Assembly (NCBI GenBank): GCA_964423195.1
Contig: CAYRDY010000006.1
Location: forward strand, 1 to 45,418
DNA: 45,418 bases
Source: CAKRHR01 sp964423195
GTDB taxonomy: Bacteria > Bacillota > Clostridia > Lachnospirales > Lachnospiraceae
Reading direction: 5' to 3'
Made by a program: the position numbers and the translations under genes. The notes beneath the pieces were generated by a model. It was given only the letters and a program-made list of their open reading frames with translations. It ran no database searches and was not told the origin of the DNA. This document shows positions 24,185 to 31,624 of the stretch, one piece after another. The first letter of the stretch is position 1. Each line of letters begins with the position of its first letter.

Positions 24185-25942
24185 TCACCATGCCGATTTC
24201 ACGGAATCCAGATATTCCCGCGCAATCTCCGGGATCCTGCGCCGGTTCTCGTCGCTCAAAATGCCCTGCGCGTCGATCTCCTGGCAGATATCATCCGCAT
24301 TTTCCTCAAAGTAGGCACAGAGCCCCTCCAGATAGGAGCCGATCTTCTTGATCGGCACCTCCACAAGGCCGTGATCCAGAGCCACAGTCAGCGTGATGAC
24401 CTGCCTGTGCTGTGACATTGGGTGATACTGCTTCTGCTTGAGCATCTCCATCAGGCCCTGGCCATAGACAAGATTTTTCTTCGTCATCTCATCCAGATCA
24501 CTGGAAAACTGCGTAAACACTGCCATCTCGCGGTACTGCGCCAGATCAAGGCGGATCGTGCCCGCCGCCGATTTCATGGCCTTGGTCTGGGCGCTGCCGC
24601 CCACACGCGACACGGAGAGGCCGACATTGACCGCCGGGCGCTGGCCTGAGAAAAACAGATCCGTCTCCAGGAAAATCTGCCCGTCCGTGATCGAGATGAT
24701 ATTGGTCGGAATATAGGCGGACACGTCGCCCGCCTGCGTCTCCACGATCGGCAGCGCCGTCATGCTGCCGCCGCCCTTTTCATCGGACAGATGCGCCGAG
24801 CGCTCCAACAGCCTTGAGTGCAGATAAAAGACATCGCCCGGATACGCCTCACGCCCCGGCGAGCGCTCCAGCAATAGGCTCAGCGCCCGGTAGGCCACGG
24901 CGTGCTTGGACAGATCATCATAGACGATCAGGACATCCCTGCCCTGATCCATAAAATATTCGCCGAGCGCGCAGCCCGCATAAGGGGCGATATACTGGAT
25001 CGGCGCCGGATCGCTGGCCGAGGCGTTGACCACAATCGTATACGACATGGCGTCGTGTTTTTTTAGCGTCTCCACCAGCTGTGCCACGGAACTGGCCTTC
25101 TGTCCGATGGCGACATAAATGCAGATCACATCCTTGCCCTTCTGGTTGAGAATCGTGTCTAGGGCGATGGCCGTCTTGCCGGTCTGCCGATCACCGATGA
25201 TCAGCTCGCGCTGGCCGCGCCCGATCGGAAACATGGAATCGATCGTCAGAAGCCCTGTCTCAAGCGGCTTATTGACCGGCTGCCGGTCAATAATGCCCGG
25301 CGCCGGCGATTCCACCGGCCGATAACCGCGGGCGTGAATCTCTCCCATGCCGTCGATCGGCGCCCCCAGGGCATTGATCACGCGTCCCAGAAACTCCTCA
25401 CCCACCGGCACACCGGCCTCGCGACCCGTCTTGTGGACGACACTGCCCTCCATGATATCCGTGTCATCGCTGAATAGTATGCAGCCCAGCTCGCCCCTGC
25501 GCAGGTCCTGCACCATGCCGCGCACGCCGTTTGAGAAGACAAGGATCTCGCCGTAGACCGCGTGTTCCAGGCCGCTGACCGTGGCGATGCCGTCGCCGAC
25601 CGTCAGCACGGTGCCCACCTCCTGAGCGTCCGCCTCCGGCTGCCATTCGTCGATATTTTCCCTCAGCAGAGAAATGATATTCTCGCCGGAGACATGGGAT
25701 AAACCGCTCAGGTATTCGCGAAACTGAGCCATCTTGCCGCTAAGCGTCCAGTCGTAGATATCCGTCCCGACCCGCAGCTCAAAGCCGCCCTTGATGGACG
25801 CATCCGTGATGCACTCAAGCGTCACCGGCTGCCGGTATTTTTTTTCAAGAAAATCAAGAAATCGCTTTTTCTGGGACTCATTCGGCAGCACGGCGCCGCG
25901 CAGAACCGCTTTCATTCCCTCAAAGCTCTGATCATTCGGCAT
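24185..25942 (-). CDS. atpA: ATP synthase alpha subunit with N-terminal delta (OSCP) domain fusion (cluster 1)
   Basis: A 585-residue protein, about 80 longer than a normal alpha. Residues from about 95 on are a standard alpha subunit: VGDGIATVSGL, GRGQRELIIGDRQTGKTAIA (P-loop), LLERSPGREAYPGDVFYLHS, GQRPAVNVGLSVSRVGGSAQ. Residues 1 to about 80 resemble the C-terminal domain of delta/OSCP: a helix (ESQKKRFLDFLEKKY), then QPVTLECITDASIKGGFELRVG and a final helix. The delta subunit of the second operon shows the same PELIGGMVIRIGD pattern. No separate delta gene exists in this operon. ATG 25940-25942 overlaps the atpF end by 11 bases with AGAGG upstream. The alpha call is certain, the fusion is well supported by motif alignment. 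Confidence 0.9.
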   Translation of the reverse strand: MPNDQSFEGMKAVLRGAVLPNESQKKRFLDFLEKKYRQPVTLECITDASIKGGFELRVGTDIYDWTLSGKMAQFREYLSGLSHVSGENIISLLRENIDEWQPEADAQEVGTVLTVGDGIATVSGLEHAVYGEILVFSNGVRGMVQDLRRGELGCILFSDDTDIMEGSVVHKTGREAGVPVGEEFLGRVINALGAPIDGMGEIHARGYRPVESPAPGIIDRQPVNKPLETGLLTIDSMFPIGRGQRELIIGDRQTGKTAIALDTILNQKGKDVICIYVAIGQKASSVAQLVETLKKHDAMSYTIVVNASASDPAPIQYIAPYAGCALGEYFMDQGRDVLIVYDDLSKHAVAYRALSLLLERSPGREAYPGDVFYLHSRLLERSAHLSDEKGGGSMTALPIVETQAGDVSAYIPTNIISITDGQIFLETDLFFSGQRPAVNVGLSVSRVGGSAQTKAMKSAAGTIRLDLAQYREMAVFTQFSSDLDEMTKKNLVYGQGLMEMLKQKQYHPMSQHRQVITLTVALDHGLVEVPIKKIGSYLEGLCAYFEENADDICQEIDAQGILSDENRRRIPEIAREYLDSVKSAW

Positions 25943-26417
25943 CCTCTGCACCCCTTTCGGCGGCATCCAAAAACTGCTCGTAGGCATCGTCCGTCAAAAT
26001 CTTCTTCGTCGCCTCCACCGCCATCTCCACGATCTCCCGATTGGCGCTCTCAAGCATCCGCTCCCGCTCCTGCATGGCCGTCTTCTTGGCATCCTCGATC
26101 ACCTTGGACGCCTCCGCGTGTGCCTGATCCTCGATCGACCTTGCGGACGCCTCGGCCGCTTTTCCCGCCTCGACGCGCCTGCGCTCAATCTCATCGTCTG
26201 CGGCATCGAGCTTTTGCCGGTACTCGGCCTCCTTCGCCTCCGCCTCCGCCAAATGCGCCTTGGCGTCGCTGTCCATCTTCTCAAAATACGCCGCGCGCTT
26301 TTCCATAAACTGCTTGACCGGCTTATACAGCAGCAGATACAGACCTCCTGCCAGAATCGCAAAATTCAGCAGATGCAGAACAATCTGCTGCCAGTCAATA
26401 TTTAAAGGTATTCCCAT
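25932..26417 (-). CDS. atpF: ATP synthase b subunit (cluster 1)
   Basis: Peripheral-stalk subunit, 161 residues: one N-terminal membrane helix (IVLHLLNFAILAGGLYLLLY) followed by a long charged coiled coil rich in Ala, Glu, Lys and Arg. Only one b gene is in this operon. I use ATG 26415-26417 with a GGCGGTGAG site close upstream rather than the GTG three codons earlier. Its C-terminus is coupled by overlap to the delta-alpha fusion gene, the partner it would have to hold. Confidence 0.9.
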   Translation of the reverse strand: MGIPLNIDWQQIVLHLLNFAILAGGLYLLLYKPVKQFMEKRAAYFEKMDSDAKAHLAEAEAKEAEYRQKLDAADDEIERRRVEAGKAAEASARSIEDQAHAEASKVIEDAKKTAMQERERMLESANREIVEMAVEATKKILTDDAYEQFLDAAERGAEDAE

Positions 26418-26430
26418 CGATCTCACCGCC

Positions 26431-26823
26431 TTAGAGTACGAAGATGATCAGAATTGCCACAATCAACGCGTAAATGATCGCCGTCTCAATAAACACCAGA
26501 CCGAGCATCAGTACGGTACGGATCTTGCTCTCGGCCTCCGGCTGGCGGGAAATGCCCTCGACGGACTTGCTGATGGCGATACCCATGCTGATGGCACCCG
26601 CACACGCGACCACCGCGATGGCTACGCCCGCGGCCCATGCCTTATCCCTAGTGGGATTCGCCGCCTGCGCCTCAGAGGTCTGCGCCTCAGAAGTCTGTTC
26701 CACTGCCTGCGCATCCCCCGCATCGGAATTCTCCGACGCAAACGCGCTCACGGTCAATCCCAACAGCAATACGGTGATGACCACCAACAAAATTAATGGC
26801 ATTTTTTTCATTAACTTACTCAT
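26431..26823 (-). CDS. atpE: ATP synthase c subunit with signal peptide-like N-terminal extension (cluster 1)
   Basis: Rotor-ring subunit of 130 residues; a usual c has 75-90. The last 75 residues form the two-helix hairpin with the SRQPE polar loop and the ion-binding glutamate in FIETAIIYALIV. In helix 1 the position that is Gln in sodium-type rings is Met (ISMGIA), so the full Na motif is absent and proton coupling is more likely. Residues 1-30 look like a signal peptide (KK, hydrophobic core, AFA), followed by an acidic Gln/Ser/Thr-rich linker with a tandem QTSEA repeat (from a 15-bp DNA repeat). GGAGG lies ten bases before the ATG. Confidence 0.9.
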   Translation of the reverse strand: MSKLMKKMPLILLVVITVLLLGLTVSAFASENSDAGDAQAVEQTSEAQTSEAQAANPTRDKAWAAGVAIAVVACAGAISMGIAISKSVEGISRQPEAESKIRTVLMLGLVFIETAIIYALIVAILIIFVL

Positions 26824-26848
26824 CTCAAATGAACCTCCATTATTTTCT

Positions 26849-26953
26849 CAGGCATCCGCCTGTATTTTGCTTTTTCTTTTTTCTTTTTCCTTTTCAGGCC
26901 ACTGCCTGTATATTTTGTCCTTTTCTTTTCCCTTTTCAGGCCGCTGCCTGTAT
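26849..26953. repeat. Three-copy stem-loop array upstream of atpE (cluster 1)
   Basis: Three copies of a 17-base unit (minus strand ATACAGGCnGnnGCCTG) at 26849-26865, 26895-26911 and 26937-26953, each a CAGGC/GCCTG hairpin, separated by purine-rich (A/G) spacers on the minus strand. The copy nearest atpB contains the last codons and the stop of atpB (QAAA, TGA). Confidence 0.85.
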
Positions 26954-27793
26954 CTTTGCCTTTTTTGCCTTCTTAGCTTTCTTGATCTTCGGCGCGCGCG
27001 GCTCGGAGACCTCGCCGTAGAATACGGACGTCAGCATTGTCAGCACATACGTCTGGATCAGGGCGTGAAGCAGGGTAAACAGAATGCCGACAAGCACCGG
27101 CAGCACATAACTCAAACTGAGCGAAAAATAGACGAGCTCCGTCACCAGCAGGCCGCTCAAGAGAGCTCCGAACAGACGGAAACTCATCGAGATCGGCAGC
27201 GAAAAGTCTTTGAGCGTCAGGCCCACGCCCTTTAACTTGTTCCCGGCAATGCCGCCGGAAAGAATAATCGCATACGACAGGCAGCCGAGCGAGATCGCCG
27301 CGTTGATGTCTGAGAGCGGCGCCGGCATGGCAACAGACACGCCATTTGTCGTCACCACCTGAAAGCCGAACAGCTCAAAAATCGTCCCGACAAAGATATA
27401 GGTGCCCGCGCTGAAGATATAGGCGCCCAAAAAATTGTGGCGGTGCGGGCTGTTAGATGTGGCCATATTGTCAAAGAAGCCGACCCACATCTCGATCGCC
27501 GCCTGAAGCTTCCCCGGTATCAGTTTAAACCGCGGAATCGCAAAAATACGGATCAGCGCCGCCACCGCGAGCAGCACCACCGTGACGGTCACAGCCGATA
27601 TAAACGCCGGATCGACGTCTTTCAGCCCAAAGAGACTGACCCGATTCTCCTCGTGGAGCACGGCGTCTTTCATCGTCTCCTGGATCGTCTCCTGCCTGGT
27701 ATAAGAGCCGTTCAGCAGGATACTGACCACCAGCAAGACAACGATCACACATATCCACAGGATGATGCCAATAGTTCTCTTGTTCTTTTTCAT
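26936..27793 (-). CDS. atpB: ATP synthase a subunit (cluster 1)
   Basis: Membrane stator subunit forming the ion half-channels, 285 residues with about six membrane helices. The essential arginine is in PISMSFRLFGALLSGLLV, and the C-terminal helices include LIQTYVLTMLTSVFYGEVSE. There is a basic tail (KIKKAKKAKKAK) and the last codons lie in a hairpin repeat. First gene of the operon, with an extended -10 promoter about 100 bases upstream and GGAG before the ATG. Confidence 0.93.
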   Translation of the reverse strand: MKKNKRTIGIILWICVIVVLLVVSILLNGSYTRQETIQETMKDAVLHEENRVSLFGLKDVDPAFISAVTVTVVLLAVAALIRIFAIPRFKLIPGKLQAAIEMWVGFFDNMATSNSPHRHNFLGAYIFSAGTYIFVGTIFELFGFQVVTTNGVSVAMPAPLSDINAAISLGCLSYAIILSGGIAGNKLKGVGLTLKDFSLPISMSFRLFGALLSGLLVTELVYFSLSLSYVLPVLVGILFTLLHALIQTYVLTMLTSVFYGEVSEPRAPKIKKAKKAKKAKIQAAA

Positions 27794-27893
27794 TTTACTC
27801 TCCTTTCAGCAATTTGCCGTGCCGGAAAGCAATCCTCTGCGTCGCAGAAATTCGCAGTCACAGGAGATTTTCTATTCCCATAACACAAAATTT

Positions 27894-27922
27894 ATTATAG
27901 CACAATGCTTTTAAAATACTAT
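27894..27922 (-). promoter_or_regulatory. Extended -10 promoter of ATP synthase operon 1
   Basis: On the minus strand TGCTATAAT (27894-27902) is a perfect -10 hexamer with the extended TGn element; the -35 position is poor. It lies between the vor operon terminator and atpB. Confidence 0.7.
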
Positions 27923-27946
27923 AAAAATTTTTACCGAAAATAAATT

Positions 27947-27994
27947 CAAAAAAGGGCCGGCGCATGAAATCTTTACAGATTCCGCGTCGACCCT
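27947..27994 (-). terminator. Rho-independent terminator of the ptb-buk-vor operon
   Basis: An imperfect stem (outer AGGG/CCCT, inner CGC/GCG and AATCT/AGATT) ending in CCCTTTTTTG on the minus strand, 73 bases after the gamma subunit stop. Confidence 0.78.
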
Positions 27995-28066
27995 GACACG
28001 CTGTGACTCAGGCGTCAAATCATTTGAATGCCTGTCCTGCGTCGAATGACTTTGCAGTCCCGATTT

Positions 28067-28612
28067 TTATTTCTGCGAGCGGCCGATCTCAAGGCCCTTC
28101 TCAAATGCCTGCTTATTGAGCGGCAGAAGTTTTGGCTTGCTGCCCAGTTTATGCTCGATGGTCTCCCACACCACTTCCGGCGGGACGACCTCGGTATAGC
28201 CGACATACACGCCCAGCATAATGACATTGAGGACCTTGGCGTTTCCCAGCTCATACGCCATCTCTGTGACCGGCGCCTTGATGACCTTGATATCGGTGCG
28301 GTCGATCTCATCCTTCACGATCGAGCTGTTGATGAAAAGGTTGCCGCCCTCCTTGAGCGTCGGGAGGAATTTCTTCAGGGAAGGCCCGTTCATGACGATC
28401 AGGTCATCCATCACATCGCCGAGCGGCGCCCCGACTAATCCGTCGGAGATCACGACATAACAGTTGGCCGTACCGCCGCGCTGCTCCGCGCCGTAGGACG
28501 GGAAGAAGGTAACGTTTTTATCTGTGGCATCGCAGGTTGCGGATGCCAGAAATTTTCCGAGGGTCATGACGCCCTGCCCGCCAAATCCGGCGACACATAA
28601 ATTTGTTTCCAT
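28067..28612 (-). CDS. vorC: 2-oxoacid:ferredoxin oxidoreductase, gamma subunit
   Basis: Gamma subunit, 181 residues, beginning with the family's CVAGFGGQGVMTLGKFLA and including SYGAEQRGGTANCYVVIS. It forms the interface domain with alpha and beta in four-subunit 2-oxoacid oxidoreductases. Last gene of the ptb-buk-vor operon, followed by a terminator. Substrate class (2-oxoisovalerate versus pyruvate or 2-oxoglutarate) is judged from linkage to ptb-buk. Confidence 0.88.
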   Translation of the reverse strand: METNLCVAGFGGQGVMTLGKFLASATCDATDKNVTFFPSYGAEQRGGTANCYVVISDGLVGAPLGDVMDDLIVMNGPSLKKFLPTLKEGGNLFINSSIVKDEIDRTDIKVIKAPVTEMAYELGNAKVLNVIMLGVYVGYTEVVPPEVVWETIEHKLGSKPKLLPLNKQAFEKGLEIGRSQK

Positions 28613-28624
28613 ATATACACCCTC

Positions 28625-29362
28625 CTATTTATCTCTGAATACGCCGAGCGGAAACTCAGGAAGCATCTTTTCCTCAATGAAATTGAGAGCGTCCAGAGGA
28701 TCAAGGCCCCAGTTTGTCGGACAACTCGTGACGATCTCCACCAGTGAGAAACCCTTGCCGTCGATCTGATTCTGAAGGGCCTTCTTGATGGCCTTCTTTG
28801 TCTTGATACAGTTCTGCGGCGTATTGCAGCTGGTGCGCTCCAGATAGACCGGCGCGGTCAGTTGATTCAGAACCTCGCAGACATGCATCGGATAACCGTG
28901 CTCTTTCGGATCACGGCCTTTCGGCGCTGTGGTCGCTTTCATGCCGATCAGCGTCGTCGGCGCCATCTGGCCACCGGTCATGCCGTAGATACCGTTGTTG
29001 ATGAAAATCACCGTGATATTCTCGCCGCGGTTTGCCGCCGATACGGACTCCGCCAGGCCGATGGAGGCCAGGTCGCCATCGCCCTGATAGGTGATGTAGA
29101 TCGAATCAGGGTTGGTGCGCTTCAGGCCGGTAGCCACCGCGCATGCGCGCCCGTGCGGCGATGTGATCGTGTCGTAGGCGATGTAATCCATGTGCAGGCC
29201 GCAGCAGCCGACGCCTGTGATCAGGACCGTCTTGTCGACAATATTCAATTCATCCAGCGCCTCGCCGAGCAGCTTGATGACCGTACTGTGCATACATCCA
29301 GGGCAGAAACCGGAAACTTTATCTTCCTGAATGGTCTTTGTTCTTGAATAAATCTTTTCCAT
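28625..29362 (-). CDS. vorA: 2-oxoacid:ferredoxin oxidoreductase, beta (thiamine diphosphate) subunit
   Basis: Catalytic beta subunit, 245 residues. It has FCPGCMH at the N-terminus, GVGCCG, the thiamine diphosphate motif YQGDGDLASIGLAES and FINNGIYGMTGGQMAPTT. Length and layout fit the VOR/KOR group rather than the single-chain pyruvate enzyme. It lies 12 bases after the alpha subunit and 12 before gamma. Confidence 0.9.
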   Translation of the reverse strand: MEKIYSRTKTIQEDKVSGFCPGCMHSTVIKLLGEALDELNIVDKTVLITGVGCCGLHMDYIAYDTITSPHGRACAVATGLKRTNPDSIYITYQGDGDLASIGLAESVSAANRGENITVIFINNGIYGMTGGQMAPTTLIGMKATTAPKGRDPKEHGYPMHVCEVLNQLTAPVYLERTSCNTPQNCIKTKKAIKKALQNQIDGKGFSLVEIVTSCPTNWGLDPLDALNFIEEKMLPEFPLGVFRDK

Positions 29363-29374
29363 GTTCTATCCCTC

Positions 29375-30448
29375 CTATTTCTCCAGATTTTTGTTGACAG
29401 CCTTGATGATCGCGTCGCGGCTCATGATGTTGCCGCCGGAACATAAGCACACGTCAAGCGGGCAGCGCATATGGACACCGCGGTCAATATCGGCGATCAG
29501 CTGAGGCGGAATGGACATCTCGACATCGAGGACCGCCTTGCAGATGTCATAGTTAATATTGTCAAATGCCGCGTAAGGGAACGGGTTGACGGTGATCGCG
29601 CGGATCAGGCCGACTTTCTTGCCCTCGGCGCGCATCACGTCGACGGCTGACTTGGCGATACGTCCGGAAATGCCATAAGCGGCGATGACCACCTCGGCAT
29701 CCTCCACCTGATAAACCTCGGACTCCGGCACCCAGGTCTGATACATATCAGCGGCGGCGATATTCCACGCCTCCATCTTCTTCGTATCCCACTGACCCGG
29801 CTGGATCCATGAGCGGTTCGGATAATCCAGCTTGTGGCCGACGCAGGCCCATTTTCTCTTGCTCTCCTTGATGGCCGCAACCTCCTCGTCCGTCTTCATC
29901 GGCGGGAGTTCCACCGGCTCCATCATGGTGCCGATCACGCCGTCCGCCAGAATCAATACCGGATTCATGTCGCGGTCCGCGTAATCAAAGGCATTGTATG
30001 TCATATCGACAGCTTCCTGGACGGTCGAAGGCGCAAAGACAAGCATCTGGAAACCGCCGTTGCCGGAAGCCTTGGTGGCCTGGAAATAATCCTGCTGCGC
30101 CGGCTGGATCGCGCCGATGCCCGGGCCGCCGCGGGAGACATTTGAATAGACCAGCGGAATACGCGCCGCCGCCGCGAATGAGATGCCCTCGCTCTTGAGC
30201 GCGATGCCTGGGCTGGAGGATGACGTCATCGCCCTTGTGCCGCCGGCCGCTGCGCCGTAAACCATATTGACAGAAGCGACTTCGCTCTCGCCCTGTACAA
30301 AAGTACCGCCGACTTCCGGCAGCCTTCTCGCAAAATACTCCGGAATTTCGTTCTGTGGCGTAATCGGATAACCCGCGAAGAAACGACATCCCGCCCTTAC
30401 CGCTGCCTCAGCGATCGCCTCGCAGCCTTTCATCAATACTCTTGCCAT
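29375..30448 (-). CDS. vorB: 2-oxoacid:ferredoxin oxidoreductase, alpha subunit
   Basis: Alpha subunit, 357 residues, with AGCRFFAGYPITPQNEIPEY, GESEVASVNMVYGAAAGG, SSSPGIALKSEGISFAA and SRGGPGIG, the conserved pyrimidine-binding segments of the family. It oxidatively decarboxylates a 2-oxoacid to acyl-CoA with ferredoxin reduction. Coupled to Ptb and Buk it would yield ATP from branched-chain 2-oxoacids (from Val, Leu, Ile), giving isobutyrate or isovalerate; 2-oxoglutarate is an alternative substrate. Confidence 0.9.
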   Translation of the reverse strand: MARVLMKGCEAIAEAAVRAGCRFFAGYPITPQNEIPEYFARRLPEVGGTFVQGESEVASVNMVYGAAAGGTRAMTSSSSPGIALKSEGISFAAAARIPLVYSNVSRGGPGIGAIQPAQQDYFQATKASGNGGFQMLVFAPSTVQEAVDMTYNAFDYADRDMNPVLILADGVIGTMMEPVELPPMKTDEEVAAIKESKRKWACVGHKLDYPNRSWIQPGQWDTKKMEAWNIAAADMYQTWVPESEVYQVEDAEVVIAAYGISGRIAKSAVDVMRAEGKKVGLIRAITVNPFPYAAFDNINYDICKAVLDVEMSIPPQLIADIDRGVHMRCPLDVCLCSGGNIMSRDAIIKAVNKNLEK

Positions 30449-30462
30449 TTGCTCTTACCCTC

Positions 30463-30666
30463 CTATTTGTATACCTCTATCGCGCCGTCCGGGCATATGC
30501 GCGCGCACATGCAGCATCCGATACAGGCATCCATGTTTACTGGTACCACATACTCGTAGCCTTTTGAGTTCACCTTTTTGCCGATCTCCAGGACGCCCTT
30601 CGGGCAAAACTTCACGCAATACCGGCAACATTTGCAGCGTTCTGAAATGATCTCCACTTTTGCCAT
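30463..30666 (-). CDS. vorD: 2-oxoacid:ferredoxin oxidoreductase, delta (ferredoxin) subunit
   Basis: A 67-residue 2[4Fe-4S] ferredoxin-like subunit: CKCCRYCVKFCPKG and CIGCCMCARICPDG hold the eight cysteines. It transfers electrons from the thiamine site to soluble ferredoxin. The ATG 30664-30666 has GAGGAGG about 11 bases upstream, a slightly long spacing. It precedes the alpha gene by 14 bases. Confidence 0.92.
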   Translation of the reverse strand: MAKVEIISERCKCCRYCVKFCPKGVLEIGKKVNSKGYEYVVPVNMDACIGCCMCARICPDGAIEVYK

Positions 30667-30710
30667 CGCTGATCAAATCCTCCTCTCAGGAAATACTTGT
30701 TATTATCGTA

Positions 30711-30735
30711 AATATTGCCCGCATCCGGCAATATT
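30711..30735. promoter_or_regulatory. Perfect inverted repeat upstream of vorD
   Basis: AATATTGCC (30711-30719) and GGCAATATT (30727-30735) form a 9-bp perfect inverted repeat with 7-base spacing, 45-69 bases before the vorD start. It could be an operator or an intercistronic hairpin; an assembly gap lies 40 bases further upstream. Confidence 0.45.
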
Positions 30736-30775
30736 TCACTCAAATGCTCAAAATGATACTTTCGCGGCCGCGGCG

Positions 30776-30875
30776 NNNNNNNNNNNNNNNNNNNNNNNNN
30801 NNNNNNNNNNNNNNNNNNNNNNNNNNNNNNNNNNNNNNNNNNNNNNNNNNNNNNNNNNNNNNNNNNNNNNNNNNN
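30776..30875. other. Assembly gap (100 N)
   Basis: Scaffold gap of unknown true length between the P-loop ATPase gene and vorD; the flank is a GC-rich palindromic stretch (CGCGGCCGCG). Confidence 0.97.
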
Positions 30876-30882
30876 CCGCACG

Positions 30883-31623
30883 TCATCTCTTTCGCGGTCC
30901 AGGCGCTGTGTCCAACGGCGTGCCGTCCGGCATCGTCAGCCACTCATAGGTCAGATAAAGTTTCACCGGCATCACCGGTATCGGGCTGGCGTCCTTCACC
31001 TGATCGTAGAGCTCCTCCCTGACACAGGCAAAATCCAGAGCGATATAGGGGCTCACCATCTCATCCATGCGGCGGCTGCCCTCGATAAACTCCTCGGCCG
31101 TCGTCGTCAGCCCGTTGTTCGGGTTATTGATCATATGGAGCTGACCCAGCTGAATATGCGAGACACCGAGAATCTGGCCCAGCGTGTAATCGATGTGGTC
31201 GATGTTGTCCGACCACGGCCTGAAAGCGTTGAGGATGTAATAGACATTGGTGCTCTCGTGATTCAGGCTCGGCGCGTAGCCGCCGATCGAACGCGCGCCG
31301 ATGTAATCGCCGCCGACATCCATCACCACATAGGAATGTTCATCGCGCATGTGGATATCCACGCCGCCCACCTGCGTCGGCGCGTCATAAAACTGCACCT
31401 CGTGGTGAAACGTGACGCCCAGCGCCTCGATCTGCGTGATCACGTCGCGTGAGCGAAACAGCGGCTTTGTCATATCCATATCAAAGAAATGCACTGGCTT
31501 GTCCCCGTATTTGGCCAGATAACCGGCAAAATTGATGGAGACCTCGCTCTTTCCGCTGCCCGCCTCGCCCACAAAAATGAAATTCGTCTTATCGCCGATG
31601 AGCTCCAAAATTTGCTCAAACAT
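30883..31623 (-). CDS. P-loop ATPase of unknown function in the ptb-buk-vor operon
   Basis: A 246-residue protein with a Walker A motif GEAGSGKS at residues 19-26, a FFDMDMTKPLF segment near residue 47 that fits the second aspartate motif of the SIMIBI (MinD/CobQ-like) class, and a Walker B-like YVVMDVGGD near residue 100. The rest is not familiar. It starts two bases after... upstream buk ends (stop at 31625), so it is tightly coupled to buk, and vor genes follow beyond the gap. It may help maturation, cofactor loading or regulation of the oxidoreductase; this is a guess. The last codons lie next to the gap but a stop is present. Confidence 0.78.
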   Translation of the reverse strand: MFEQILELIGDKTNFIFVGEAGSGKSEVSINFAGYLAKYGDKPVHFFDMDMTKPLFRSRDVITQIEALGVTFHHEVQFYDAPTQVGGVDIHMRDEHSYVVMDVGGDYIGARSIGGYAPSLNHESTNVYYILNAFRPWSDNIDHIDYTLGQILGVSHIQLGQLHMINNPNNGLTTTAEEFIEGSRRMDEMVSPYIALDFACVREELYDQVKDASPIPVMPVKLYLTYEWLTMPDGTPLDTAPGPRKR

Positions 31624-31624
31624 C

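Noticed and set aside
21370..27793. Cluster 1 as an N-ATPase operon
   Set aside because: Gene order is B-E-F-A-G-D-C with no atpQ or atpR, and the c subunit lacks the sodium-binding glutamine.
30883..31623. Calling the P-loop ATPase a ParA/MinD partition protein
   Set aside because: The Walker A lacks the signature lysine of the KGGxxK deviant motif and there is no parB or min partner; only the broad class is supportable.
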